Positions 25,758 through 35,357 are shown, numbered from the stretch's first letter. The stretch is DNA of 64,000 nt from an uncultured Selenomonadales bacterium (GCA_900315805.1 ONAN01000001.1:124001-188000), one strand, 5' to 3'. The notes: a model not told the origin generated them from the letters alone. Numbers and translations: made by a program.

Positions 25758-26474
25758 TTATCCTACGTTCTCGATGGTCAGGATTCCGTCAATCTGCTGA
25801 ATCCCCATGGTGATGCTGCCGGCGTCCTGTTCCGGGCCGAATTTCAGGTAGAGCTCCAGAACGATCTGCTTCTTCGAAGCATTGTTCTTCACGTTGATCG
25901 TCTTGACTTTCACGCCGCTTTCGGTCAGGTAGTTCGTGACGCTCGTAATGAGGCCGGGATTGTTGACGGCCGTAATGCGGATGAATTTACGGTCCGGCAT
26001 GCGGCCTGCGTTGAAGCGCTTTTCCCAATTATGGAACGTGATCAGCGTGACCATCGTCACGACGGTGGCCACGATGCTGATGAAATACATGCCGGCACCC
26101 GTCGCCAGGCCGATGGCGGAGACCATCCACAGGCTGGCCGCCGTGGTCAGGCCGCGTACGGTCAGGCCTTCGTGCAGGATCGTGCCGGCACCGAGGAATC
26201 CGATGCCGCTCACGACCTGGGCCGCAATACGGGCAGAGTCACGGTTGCGGGGATACTCGAACGGTACCTGGTCGAACCCGTCGAACCCGTACAGCGAAAC
26301 GAGCATGAGCAGGGCCGAACCGGCGCATACCAGGATGTGCGTACGGAACCCGGCGGGGCGGTCGCCGCTGCCGCGTTCCATGCCGACGATGCCGCCGAGG
26401 ATGGCGGACAGGATCAGGCGGATCAGCATTTCAAACTGTATGGAGTTGAGGAATTGGTTCAACCAGACTTCCAT
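25758..26474 (-). CDS. MgtC/SapB family membrane protein
   Basis: A 238-residue protein with an N-terminal multi-pass membrane domain carrying LRLILSAILGGIVGMERGSG-like MgtC sequence (RLILSAILGG, GMERGSGDRPAGFRTHILV) and GIGFLGAGTI, and a C-terminal ACT-like cytoplasmic domain (about 155-238). Characterised MgtC proteins act in low-magnesium survival and can inhibit F-ATPase; a role here is not shown. It ends 4 bases before polC and follows proS by 29 bases, an unusual place for this gene. Confidence 0.92.
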   Translation of the reverse strand: MEVWLNQFLNSIQFEMLIRLILSAILGGIVGMERGSGDRPAGFRTHILVCAGSALLMLVSLYGFDGFDQVPFEYPRNRDSARIAAQVVSGIGFLGAGTILHEGLTVRGLTTAASLWMVSAIGLATGAGMYFISIVATVVTMVTLITFHNWEKRFNAGRMPDRKFIRITAVNNPGLITSVTNYLTESGVKVKTINVKNNASKKQIVLELYLKFGPEQDAGSITMGIQQIDGILTIENVG

Positions 26475-26503
26475 AGTGACACCTCGGAAATTTTCTCAGG
26501 GAA

Positions 26504-28216
26504 TTACTTCTTCAGGGCCTCCAGCATTTCCCGGATTTTGGCGATGTAGTCGTCGGCCGGCAGCAGCACGGTTTCGCCGGTCTTGCGGGTCCGTACTTCA
26601 ATCTGGCCGTTCTGCAGCGTCTTCTTGCCCAGGGTGATGCGCAGGGGGAAGCCGTACAGGTCGGCATCCTTGAACTTGACGCCGGGGCGCTCGTCCCGGT
26701 CGTCGAGGATGACTTCGATGCCGGCTTTCTGCAGTTCTTCGTAAACGGAGAAGGCCTTCTCCTTAATGGTTTCGTCTTTGATGTTGACGGGGACGATGAT
26801 CACGTGGTACGGGGCGATTTCCACGGGCCAGATGATGCCGTCCTTGTCGTTGTTCTGTTCCACGGCGGCAGCCATGGTGCGGCCTACGCCGATGCCGTAG
26901 CAGCCCATCTGCATGGGAATGGGTTTGCCGGCTTCGTCGAGGACGGTGGCGCCCATGGAGGCGCTGTATTTGTCATGGAGTTTGAAGATCTGCCCTACTT
27001 CGATGCCGCGGGCTTTGGAGATTTTGCAGCCGCAGTGCGGGCAGGGGTCGCCTTCCTGCATGAGGCGGATGTCGGCGACGTAGGTCGGCGTGAAATCGCG
27101 GCCCGGGTTGACATTAATGAAGTGGTAGCCCACTTCGTTGGCGCCGCAGCAGAAGTTGTGCATCTTCATGACCGACTGGTCGCAGATGATGATGACCTTC
27201 TTCGGGTCCAGCCCGCAGGGTCCCATGTACCCGCCGTGCGTGCCGGCGGCTGCCAGCATTTCGGCCGGGGCCATTTCGATTTCCGGAACGCCGGCCGTGT
27301 TGGCGACCTTCGTTTCATTGACTTCGTGATCCCCGCGGACGAAGCAGAGGATCAGTCCCTTGCTGCTGGCATAAGCGACGGCCTTGACGGATTTCTCCAC
27401 GGGCAGTTTCAGGTAGTCGCAGACGGCCTGGATGGTCTTGCAGTCCGGCGTTTCCACCTTCTGCTTTTCCTTCATCTCTTCCGGCTCGGTCTCGATGGCC
27501 TTGAATTCCGCCTTTTCCGTATCGGCGGCGTAGTCGCAGTCCTTGCAGTAGCAGATTTCCGCTTCACCGCTGTCGGCCAGGACCATGAATTCATGGGAGC
27601 CGTTGCCGCCGATGGCGCCGCTGTCTGCTTCAACCGGACGGAAATAGAGGCCGCAGCGGTTGAAGATGTTCGTATAGGCCTGGTACATCTGTTCGTAGGA
27701 CTTATCCAGGCCGGCTTCGTCGATATCGAAGGAGTACGCGTCCTTCATGACGAATTCGCGGCTGCGCATGAGGCCGAAACGGGGGCGCCGTTCGTCGCGG
27801 AACTTGTCCTGGATCTGGTACAGGTTCAGAGGCAGCTGGCGATAGGAATTGACATCCATATGGGCCAGGAAGGTGATCATTTCCTCGTGCGTGGGGCCGA
27901 GGCAGTAGTCATGGCCGTGGCGGTCCTTGATGCGCCACATTTCTCCGCCGTAGGCGTCCCAGCGCCCGCTTTCCTTCCACAGTTCGGAAGGCTGCAGGAT
28001 GGGCATCAGGATTTCCTGGCCGCCGGCGGCGTCCATCTCTTCGCGGATGATGTTCTCAATCTTTTTCAGGACACGCTGTGCCAGGGGCAGGAACGTGTAC
28101 ATGCCCGTAGCGGTCTTACGCATATAACCGGCGCGGAGCATGAGCTTGTGGCTCGGAATTTCGGCTTCTGCCGGAACTTCACGTAACGTGGGGGCATACA
28201 GTTTGCTGACTAACAT
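26504..28216 (-). CDS. proS: Prolyl-tRNA synthetase
   Basis: ProRS charges tRNA-Pro. The 570-residue protein is the bacterial class II form: motif 1/2 region (GMYTFLPLAQRVLKKIENII, FRDERRPRFGLMRSREFVMKDAYSF), an insertion editing domain (about 225-385, which hydrolyses Ala-tRNA-Pro in relatives), motif 3 (GCYGIGVGRTMAAAVEQ) and a C-terminal anticodon domain. The start overlaps the ispG stop by 7 bases. A YbaK-type Cys-tRNA-Pro deacylase is also in the window (38754-39236). Confidence 0.98.
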   Translation of the reverse strand: MLVSKLYAPTLREVPAEAEIPSHKLMLRAGYMRKTATGMYTFLPLAQRVLKKIENIIREEMDAAGGQEILMPILQPSELWKESGRWDAYGGEMWRIKDRHGHDYCLGPTHEEMITFLAHMDVNSYRQLPLNLYQIQDKFRDERRPRFGLMRSREFVMKDAYSFDIDEAGLDKSYEQMYQAYTNIFNRCGLYFRPVEADSGAIGGNGSHEFMVLADSGEAEICYCKDCDYAADTEKAEFKAIETEPEEMKEKQKVETPDCKTIQAVCDYLKLPVEKSVKAVAYASSKGLILCFVRGDHEVNETKVANTAGVPEIEMAPAEMLAAAGTHGGYMGPCGLDPKKVIIICDQSVMKMHNFCCGANEVGYHFINVNPGRDFTPTYVADIRLMQEGDPCPHCGCKISKARGIEVGQIFKLHDKYSASMGATVLDEAGKPIPMQMGCYGIGVGRTMAAAVEQNNDKDGIIWPVEIAPYHVIIVPVNIKDETIKEKAFSVYEELQKAGIEVILDDRDERPGVKFKDADLYGFPLRITLGKKTLQNGQIEVRTRKTGETVLLPADDYIAKIREMLEALKK

Positions 28217-29292
28217 TCGGATTTCTTCCTCTCCTCTAAGAGTTTATCGATTTCTGCGAATAGTGAAGGAACGAGTTCCGCTTCGGGAACCTTCTTCAGG
28301 ATTTCGCCTTTACGGAAGACGAGGCCTTCGCCTTTGCCGCCGGCAATGCCGACGTCGGCTTCCCTCGCTTCGCCGGGGCCGTTGACCACGCAGCCCATGA
28401 CGGCTACCGTGATCGGGTCCTTGATGTCCGCCAGGCGGCGTTCCACCTGGGCGGCCAGTTTTTCCAGATTGATGCTCGTGCGGCCGCAGGTCGGACAGCT
28501 GATGAGCGTCGGGCCGTGCTGGCGCAGGCCCAGGGCCTTGAGGATTTCAAAGCCGGCCTTCACTTCTTCCGCCGGATCCCCCGTCAGGGATACGCGGATG
28601 GTGTCGCCGATGCCCTCGGCCAGAAGGGTACCGATGCCGACCGCCGACTTGATGAGGCCCGAGTGGACCGTACCGGCTTCCGTGATGCCGACGTGCAGCG
28701 GATAATCGCACTGCCCCGCCAGGAGACGGTATGCGTCGAGCGTGAGGGGCACATCGTGGCACTTGAGGGATACCTTGATGTTGCCGTAGTCCATCTCTTC
28801 CAGAATATGGATATGCCGCCAAGCGGCTTCCACGAGTGCTTCGGCCGTGGGATGGCCGTATTTTTCCAGCAGGTCCTTCGGCAAAGACCCGGCGTTGACG
28901 CCGATGCGGATGGGGATCTGCCGCGGTTTGGCGGCTTCCACGACGGCCCGTACGTTTTCACTGCCGCCGATGTTGCCCGGGTTCAGGCGCAGTCCGTCGA
29001 CACCGGACTCAAGGGCCTGCAGGGCCAGCCGGTAGTCGAAATGGATGTCGGCGATGACCGGGATGGGGCTCTTGGCCGTAATCTCTTTCAGGGCCAGGGC
29101 CGCGTCCATGTCGGGGACGGCGCAGCGGATGATGTCGCAGCCCAGATCGGCCAGTTTCCGGATCTGGGCCAGCGTGGCGGCGGCGTCCTGGGTCTTCGTA
29201 TTGGTCATGGATTGGACGGCGATCGGCGCATCTCCGCCGATCTTCACGCCGCCCACCTGGATCTGACGTGTTTTTCTGCGTTGTATCATCAA
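28210..29292 (-). CDS. ispG: 4-hydroxy-3-methylbut-2-enyl-diphosphate synthase
   Basis: IspG (GcpE) carries out the reductive ring opening of MEcPP to HMBPP in the MEP isoprenoid pathway with a [4Fe-4S] cluster. The 360-residue protein has the TIM-barrel part (VGGVKIGGDAPIAVQSMTNT, ADIHFDYRLAL) and the C-terminal cluster domain with ISCPTCGRTSINLEKL and MGCVVNGPGEA (cluster Cys and Glu). It is cotranscribed with dxr, giving two MEP genes in one block. The ferredoxin at 33397 is a plausible electron donor. Confidence 0.97.
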   Translation of the reverse strand: MMIQRRKTRQIQVGGVKIGGDAPIAVQSMTNTKTQDAAATLAQIRKLADLGCDIIRCAVPDMDAALALKEITAKSPIPVIADIHFDYRLALQALESGVDGLRLNPGNIGGSENVRAVVEAAKPRQIPIRIGVNAGSLPKDLLEKYGHPTAEALVEAAWRHIHILEEMDYGNIKVSLKCHDVPLTLDAYRLLAGQCDYPLHVGITEAGTVHSGLIKSAVGIGTLLAEGIGDTIRVSLTGDPAEEVKAGFEILKALGLRQHGPTLISCPTCGRTSINLEKLAAQVERRLADIKDPITVAVMGCVVNGPGEAREADVGIAGGKGEGLVFRKGEILKKVPEAELVPSLFAEIDKLLEERKKSEC

Positions 29293-29308
29293 ACACAGCT
29301 CCTTCCTG

Positions 29309-29323
29309 GTTTCCCTGGGAAAC
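29309..29323. promoter_or_regulatory. 15-bp perfect palindrome in the ispG leader
   Basis: GTTTCCC-T-GGGAAAC is a perfect 7+1+7 inverted repeat 17 bases upstream of the ispG start. It has the same GTxTCC/GGAxAC architecture as the palindrome before cobO (11304-11318). It could be an operator for an internal ispG promoter or an RNA hairpin near the ribosome site. Confidence 0.35.
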
Positions 29324-29371
29324 AGGTTTTGGATGACTCACAGCTGCCTGTGAAATTCATTGCATTTTCTT

Positions 29372-29377
29372 ATTATA
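29372..29377 (-). promoter_or_regulatory. Possible internal -10 element before ispG
   Basis: A perfect TATAAT on the minus strand lies in the 120-base gap between rseP and ispG, the longest gap in this operon after uppS. No good -35 was found at 16-18 bases, so this is tentative. Confidence 0.3.
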
Positions 29378-29412
29378 TTCCATTTGGCGGCAGAATGCCA
29401 CCATGGCACCCG

Positions 29413-30435
29413 TCAGCGGGTGAAATCCATGTAGGTCGCCAGAATGGTGATGGTCAGGATCATGATGACGCCGGCCTTCTGAATATTGAGCATGGCCTTT
29501 TTGCCCAGCTTGTGGCCCGTGACGGCTTCGCTCAGGAGGATGAAGAAATGACCTCCGTCCAGCGCCGGCAGGGGCAGCAGGTTGATGACGGCCAGGTTCA
29601 GGCTCAGAAGCGCCATGAACTGCAGCAGCGTGGAAAAGCCCTGGTGGGCCATTTCCCCGGTCATTTTGGCCACGCCCACGGGACCGGCCAGTTCCGCTCC
29701 GGTCTTGCCGGTCACCATCTGGTAGAGCGCCAGGTACATGGACTTGAGGATGTTGCCCGTGGCGCGGACCGAGGTGACGGCGGCCTGTCCGGGACCGAGA
29801 TGGACCCGTTTGACCGACGAGACGACGCCGATGAAAGGACGGCCCGTATCGGGATTGACCGTCGGCGTCATGGTCAGGGCCTTGCGGGCGCCGTTGCGCT
29901 CGATGACGACTTGCGTCGGCCTGGTGCCGGCGGAAGCAATCTGCTCCCGCACGCCGGCCCAGTCTTCGACGGTCTGGCCGTTGATGGTCAGGATGCGGTC
30001 CCCTTTCTGCATGCCTGTCGCGGCAGCGGCGTATCCGGGAACGACCTCGCCGATGACGGGCTCGTTGACCGGCAGGTTCACGCCGAACACGATGAACAGG
30101 ACGAAGAAAATGAAGACCGGCAGCAGCAGGTTCATAAGGGAACCGGCCAGGATCACGAACATGCGGGCCCAGACGGACTTGGAATTGAAGCCCCGGTCCA
30201 GGTCCGGCGGATCGTCGGGATCCATGCCGGCGATGCGGTTATAGCCGCCCAGGGGCAGCAGCCGTAAAGAATAGAGGGTCTCCCCTTTCTGTTTCTGCCA
30301 GATTTCCGGCCCGAAACCGATGGCGAATTCGTCGACCCTCATACCTGTCAGCTTCGCCGTGATGAAATGGCCGAACTCATGAATGGAAATGAGCACGCCG
30401 AAGACGAAGATGCAGGCCAGTATCGTTACAAACAC
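29413..30435 (-). CDS. rseP: Site-2 protease RseP/RasP
   Basis: An intramembrane zinc metalloprotease that cleaves anti-sigma factors and signal-peptide remnants. The 340-residue protein has HEFGH (19-23) in the first membrane segment, a PDZ domain (about 115-200, with GDRILTINGQTVEDW), and the third zinc ligand region LLPLPALDGGHFF near residue 290. The location between dxr and ispG, upstream of proS, is the common Firmicutes order. Confidence 0.96.
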   Translation of the reverse strand: MFVTILACIFVFGVLISIHEFGHFITAKLTGMRVDEFAIGFGPEIWQKQKGETLYSLRLLPLGGYNRIAGMDPDDPPDLDRGFNSKSVWARMFVILAGSLMNLLLPVFIFFVLFIVFGVNLPVNEPVIGEVVPGYAAAATGMQKGDRILTINGQTVEDWAGVREQIASAGTRPTQVVIERNGARKALTMTPTVNPDTGRPFIGVVSSVKRVHLGPGQAAVTSVRATGNILKSMYLALYQMVTGKTGAELAGPVGVAKMTGEMAHQGFSTLLQFMALLSLNLAVINLLPLPALDGGHFFILLSEAVTGHKLGKKAMLNIQKAGVIMILTITILATYMDFTR

Positions 30436-30452
30436 AGAAAACTCCTTTCCCG

Positions 30453-31604
30453 TTACAGGCTGGCAATGAGGCCTTCGGTGTAACGGCGGGCTTGCGCGTC
30501 GGCCTCCTCGATCTGTTCGATGCCGGGGCGGGACACGTTGTGGTGTGCGTCCACGGCGCGCCGGATCAGTTCAGGGATGTCCAGGTAGCGGATGCGTCCC
30601 TGCAGGAAGGCGTTGACACAAACTTCATTTGATGCATTGAACACGCAGGGCAGCGTGCCTCCCTCTTTTCCGCAGACGATGGCGATGCCCAGGGCCGGGA
30701 ACGTTTCCAGGTCCGGTTCGAGGAAGGTCAGAGGGCTGGCCTTGACCAGGTCGAGCTGCCCGTAGGCGCAGTGATACCGTTCCGGGAACGAGAAAGCGTA
30801 CTGGATGGGCAGTTTCATATCGGGAATGCCCATCTGCGCGATGACGGCGCCGTCGCAGAATTCCACCAGGGAGTGGACGATGCTCTGGGGATGGATGACG
30901 ACGTCGATCTTGCTGTATGGTACATGGAAGAGCCAGTGGGCCTCCATGACTTCGAGTCCTTTGTTGGCCAGGGTCGAACTGTCGACGGTGACCTTTTTGC
31001 CCATGTTCCAGTTCGGATGGTGCAGGCTCTGCTCCACCGTCACATGGGCCAGCTCTTCCCGGCTCATGCCGAGGAAAGGACCGCCGGAAGCGGTCAGGAT
31101 GATGCGTTTGACTTCGTCGTGCGTGCCGCCGCGCAGGGATTGGAAAATGGCGCTGTGCTCGCTGTCGACGGGCGTCAGGCGGACGTGGTTCTCTTCCACG
31201 GCTTCCATGACGAGGTGCCCCGCAGCCACCAGGGTCTCCTTGTTGGCCAGGGCGATGTCCTTGCCGCTGTTGATGGCGGCCAGGGTGGGACGCAGGCCGG
31301 CGTAGCCGACCATGGCGCCGAGCACCGTATCCGTTTCTTCGTAGGTGGCGGCGGCCAGGAGGCCTTCTTCCCCGCTCAGGATCTCCGTCTTCCCGTCGTA
31401 CTGGCGTTTCAGTTCCTCTGCCGCGGCAGGGTCCGTCAGGACGGCCAGGTCCGGCGTGAACTGGCGGATCTGTTCCAGCATCTGGTCCACGCTGCGGTGG
31501 GCCGCCAGGGCGCGTACTTTCAACCGGTCCGGATTGGCAGCGGCCACTTCCAGGGTCTGCCGGCCGATGGAACCGGTACTTCCGAGTATCGTGAGGTTTT
31601 TCAT
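30453..31604 (-). CDS. dxr: 1-deoxy-D-xylulose-5-phosphate reductoisomerase
   Basis: Dxr converts DXP to MEP, the committed step of the MEP pathway, using NADPH. From the ATG at 31604 (GGGAGG 5 bases upstream) the protein is 383 residues, a normal length. Motifs: ILGSTGSIGRQTLEV (NADPH fold), ALANKETLVAAG, PVDSEHSAIFQ (metal and substrate residues) and TASGGPF. The longer frame opens within cdsA and is rejected. Confidence 0.98.
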   Translation of the reverse strand: MKNLTILGSTGSIGRQTLEVAAANPDRLKVRALAAHRSVDQMLEQIRQFTPDLAVLTDPAAAEELKRQYDGKTEILSGEEGLLAAATYEETDTVLGAMVGYAGLRPTLAAINSGKDIALANKETLVAAGHLVMEAVEENHVRLTPVDSEHSAIFQSLRGGTHDEVKRIILTASGGPFLGMSREELAHVTVEQSLHHPNWNMGKKVTVDSSTLANKGLEVMEAHWLFHVPYSKIDVVIHPQSIVHSLVEFCDGAVIAQMGIPDMKLPIQYAFSFPERYHCAYGQLDLVKASPLTFLEPDLETFPALGIAIVCGKEGGTLPCVFNASNEVCVNAFLQGRIRYLDIPELIRRAVDAHHNVSRPGIEQIEEADAQARRYTEGLIASL

Positions 31605-31623
31605 GTTTCCTCCCAACGGTGCC

Positions 31624-32454
31624 TCAGACACCTAAGAACTTCATGACGTAATAGGCCGCAGGGGCCGCAAAGAGCAGACTGTCCATCCGGTCCAGCACAC
31701 CGCCGTGACCCGGGAAGAAGTTGCCCGAATCCTTGATTTCAAAAGAACGTTTCAGGATGGATTCCACCAGATCCCCGACAGGCGCGCAGAAGGCGACGGT
31801 CAGGCCCAGCAGGAAGGCCGCGGCAGGCGTCGCGCCCAGCCAGCAGTACGCAATGGCGGCCGTAATGCCGAAAGACCATACGAAGCCGGCCACGGCGCCC
31901 TCCATGGACTTTTTGGGGCTGACGGAACAGAATTTGTGTTTGCCGAAAGCCATGCCGAAGAAATAGGCAAAGGTGTCGCTGGCCCAGGTGCCGAGCAGGA
32001 CCATCCACACGGCCGCCTCTCCCCTGGCGAAGTTGAGTCCCAGGACGGAGACGCTGTCCCCGGGGTATTCGCGCAGCAGGATCACATGGGCGAACAGCAG
32101 GCCGATGTAGAGCAGCGCGCAGGTGGAAAGGGATGTATGGATGGGCCAGTCCGTTTCACCGTACTGGCAGTGGCGGAACAATCCTTCGAAGAGGATGCCC
32201 AGGGTGGCCGCGGTCAGGATGGGCAGGAGCAGGTCGGGGCGCGCGAAACCGGCCGCTGCCTGCATGAGGAACACTGGCAGGGCCGAAGTCAGGACATACA
32301 TGTTACGCCCTTTGGTGGCCGCCATGCGTGCGAATTCACGCCAGGCCACGACGGCCAGGACCATGACGGCGGCCATGAAGAGCCAGCCGCCTTTCGTGAC
32401 GATGAACACGGCGACGGGAATCCCGACGATGGCGGTTAAGATACGTTTGAACAC
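31624..32454 (-). CDS. cdsA: Phosphatidate cytidylyltransferase
   Basis: CdsA makes CDP-diacylglycerol from phosphatidate and CTP, feeding PssA and PgsA. It is a 276-residue multi-pass membrane protein with the C-terminal family signature (SVSPKKSMEGAVAGF and SILKRSFEIKDSGNFFPGHGG, shown here in parts: KRSFEIKDSGN, PGHGGVLDRMDS). It is 60 bases downstream of uppS. Confidence 0.96.
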   Translation of the reverse strand: MFKRILTAIVGIPVAVFIVTKGGWLFMAAVMVLAVVAWREFARMAATKGRNMYVLTSALPVFLMQAAAGFARPDLLLPILTAATLGILFEGLFRHCQYGETDWPIHTSLSTCALLYIGLLFAHVILLREYPGDSVSVLGLNFARGEAAVWMVLLGTWASDTFAYFFGMAFGKHKFCSVSPKKSMEGAVAGFVWSFGITAAIAYCWLGATPAAAFLLGLTVAFCAPVGDLVESILKRSFEIKDSGNFFPGHGGVLDRMDSLLFAAPAAYYVMKFLGV

Positions 32455-32514
32455 TTTTGTTTCAGTCCTTTGAACGGTTTTAGATTGAACCTGCTGAACG
32501 GCCGGTCAGACCGG

Positions 32515-33300
32515 TCATTTCTGGATCAGGCCGCCGAAACGGCGTTCGCGTTTCTGGAAGGAGGCGATGGCCTCCACCAGCATGGCCGGCGTAAAGTCGG
32601 GCCAGTAGACCTTGGTGGTCCACATTTCCGCGTAAGCGATCTGCCAGAGCAGGAAGTTGCTGATCCGCTGGTCGCCGCCGGTCCGGATCAACAGGTCGGG
32701 GTCCGGCAGGCCGCGGGAATAGAGATTATCTTCGAACACGGAGGCATCGATGGCATCCGCGGACAGGCTTCCGTCCTGGATACGCGCGGCGATACCCTTT
32801 ACGGCATGGAGGATTTCCGCCCTGCCGCCGTAGTTGATGGCTAAGTTTAAGATCAGGCCCGTGTTGTCTTTCGTCACCTCGATGGCGTGATCCATCTTCT
32901 GGCAGATGACTTCGGGCAGTCCCTCGCGGGAACCCATGAAACGGACCTGGACATTGTTATCGTTGAAGTCCTGGATTTCGTTTGTCAGGTAACGGCTCAG
33001 CAGTTCCATGATGAAATGGATTTCCGTGACGGGCCGTTTCCAGTTTTCCGTCGAAAACGCATAAGCGGTGATGATTTTGACGCCCAGGTCATTGGCGGCC
33101 CGGACGATGGTCTTCAGGGTTTCGGCGCCGGCCTTGTGACCGTACGTGCGCACTTTTCCCTGTGCTTTGGCCCAGCGGCCGTTGCCGTCCATGATGATGG
33201 CGATATGCCGGGGGATGTTGTCCGGATTGAGGCCGGCCGTATCCACATCCACCTTGCTTGGCATGGGCTGAATCACATTTCCGAAGATATGGTCGAACAT
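32515..33300 (-). CDS. uppS: Undecaprenyl diphosphate synthase
   Basis: UppS adds eight isopentenyl units to farnesyl diphosphate, making the carrier lipid for peptidoglycan and surface glycans. From the ATG at 33300 (AAGGAG upstream) it is 261 residues. Motifs: IAIIMDGNGRWAK (catalytic D38), STENWKRP, LNLAINYGGRAEIL and DLLIRTGGDQRISNFLLWQ. It opens the uppS-to-polC block. No clear promoter is seen in the gap, so it may depend on read-through of the ferredoxin terminator or a promoter I missed. Confidence 0.97.
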   Translation of the reverse strand: MFDHIFGNVIQPMPSKVDVDTAGLNPDNIPRHIAIIMDGNGRWAKAQGKVRTYGHKAGAETLKTIVRAANDLGVKIITAYAFSTENWKRPVTEIHFIMELLSRYLTNEIQDFNDNNVQVRFMGSREGLPEVICQKMDHAIEVTKDNTGLILNLAINYGGRAEILHAVKGIAARIQDGSLSADAIDASVFEDNLYSRGLPDPDLLIRTGGDQRISNFLLWQIAYAEMWTTKVYWPDFTPAMLVEAIASFQKRERRFGGLIQK

Positions 33301-33332
33301 AAGGTGGTCTCCTTGACAAGAGAAGGTCCGTA

Positions 33333-33372
33333 AAAACAAAACGGGCGGCCCTTCCCGCAGGGGAAGGGCGCC
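33333..33372 (-). terminator. Terminator after the ferredoxin gene
   Basis: On the minus strand GGCG-CCCTTCCC pairs with GGGAAGGG-C-CGCC (one bulge), followed by GTTTTGTTTTT. The stem is strong but the T-run is interrupted, so some read-through into uppS is plausible. Confidence 0.7.
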
Positions 33373-33396
33373 TGATTGTTTCAGACCGCGTAAAGC

Positions 33397-33573
33397 TTAG
33401 TCCTGGCTGATGGCGCTGACCGGGCAGTTAGCAGCGCAAGCGCCGCATTCCACGCAGGTACCGGCGTCAATCTGGTATTTGCCGTTGCCGTCTTCTTTCG
33501 GAGCGCCTACGGGGCAGACGCTGGCACAGGTGCCGCAGCCTACGCAGGTGTCGGAGTCGATTTTGAATGCCAT
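33397..33573 (-). CDS. 2[4Fe-4S] ferredoxin
   Basis: A 58-residue clostridial-type ferredoxin with two cluster motifs, CVGCGTCASVCPVGAP and CVECGACAANCPVSAI, and nothing else. It is a small soluble low-potential electron carrier for anaerobic redox enzymes; IspG and radical-SAM proteins are possible partners. The ATG at 33573 follows AGGGAGG; the longer frame runs into the upstream gene. It starts 1 base after the PASTA-like gene, which suggests coupling. Confidence 0.97.
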   Translation of the reverse strand: MAFKIDSDTCVGCGTCASVCPVGAPKEDGNGKYQIDAGTCVECGACAANCPVSAISQD

Positions 33574-33574
33574 T

Positions 33575-33799
33575 TCAGTGAACCTCCCTTCTCTTCTTAT
33601 ACATGACAGTGATGACTGATTTATGCTGAGGCAGCAGCTGCTGCCGTACAACATACGCTTTCAGGGTACCGTCGCCGTCTTCCTTGCCATAGGCCGGCGG
33701 TACCGTTCTGACTTCATATTCCCAATGCGCCCCGCGCAGTACTTCTTCCGCCTTTTCCAGCGGCAGGGATACCACATCCGGCGCGTCTGTTTCCTTCAT
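33575..33799 (-). CDS. Small single-PASTA-like protein
   Basis: A 74-residue soluble protein. Residues 7-36 (APDVVSLPLEKAEEVL, then a VRTVPP strand) follow the start of a PASTA repeat, which in penicillin-binding proteins and Ser/Thr kinases senses cell wall. Here it has neither signal peptide nor membrane anchor, so a cell-wall role is doubtful. It sits 11 bases after frr and 1 base before the ferredoxin. The gene is supported by its ribosome site and tight packing; the PASTA assignment is by eye. Confidence 0.75.
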   Translation of the reverse strand: MKETDAPDVVSLPLEKAEEVLRGAHWEYEVRTVPPAYGKEDGDGTLKAYVVRQQLLPQHKSVITVMYKKRREVH

Positions 33800-33810
33800 A
33801 GGGCGGTGCC

Positions 33811-34373
33811 TCAGACTTCCATGATTTCCTTTTCTTTGGCGGCGATGACTTTGTCGACTTCCTTCATCATCTTGTCCGTCAGTTTCTGGGCCTGGTCCTG
33901 GCCGTCCGTGGAATCGTCTTCCGTGATGGTCTTGGCTTTTTCGGCCTTCTTGATGCCTTCAATGATGTCACGGCGCATATTGCGGATGGAGACGCGGGCC
34001 TCTTCCGTGTGTTTGCGGGCCGTCTTGACGAGCTCCTTGCGGCGCTCTTCCGTCAGCATCGGCATATTCAGGCGGATGCAGGCGCCGTCGCTGTTCGGGT
34101 TCAGGCCCAGGTCGGACGCCATGATGGCACGGGACAGTTCCTTGATCATGGTCTTGTCCCACGGCGTGATGACGATCATGCGGGGTTCCGGAACGGTCAC
34201 GTTGGCGACCTGGTTGATCGGCGTGGGAGCGCCGTAATAGTCCACGGTGATCTTGTTCAACAGTGCCGGAGTGGCACGGCCGGCACGCAGGCTGGCCAGG
34301 TCTTCCTTCAGATGGGAAATGACCTTCTTCATTTTCGCTTCGTTTGCTGTGAGTAAATCATCTACGACTGACA

Positions 34374-34374
<1 letters not shown>
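33811..34374 (-). CDS. frr: Ribosome recycling factor
   Basis: RRF with EF-G splits post-termination ribosomes. From the ATG at 34374 (GGAGG upstream, overlapping the pyrH stop by one base as TAATG) the protein is 187 residues, the standard size, with LRAGRATPALLNKITVDYYG, VPEPRMIVITPWDK and IRLNMPMLTEERRKELVK. Confidence 0.98.
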
Positions 34375-35189
<815 letters not shown>

Positions 35190-35202
35190 TCATGTTGTGT
35201 TT

Positions 35203-35231
35203 ATTATAGCACATCCGCCGCCTCTTGAAAA
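35203..35231 (-). promoter_or_regulatory. pyrH promoter
   Basis: A perfect TATAAT (35203-35208, minus strand) preceded by TGC (extended -10) lies 17 bases from a weaker TTTTCA (35226-35231). It is between the tsf terminator and pyrH, giving a leader of about 95 bases. Confidence 0.65.
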
Positions 35232-35299
35232 ACTCCGAAGGCCCGAAAAAGCGATAAATTTGAAAAATCTCAGACAGGCTGTCAGCGGCAGGTCGGCGT

Positions 35300-35328
35300 A
35301 AAAAAAGAGGACATCGTGCGATGTCCTC
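35300..35328 (-). terminator. Terminator of rpsB-tsf
   Basis: A perfect 9-bp stem GAGGACATC/GATGTCCTC with a 4-base loop is followed by seven T on the minus strand, 29 bases after the tsf stop. Confidence 0.92.
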
Positions 35329-35357
35329 CTTTAGAGTTTGTGAATGTACGCTGGAAA

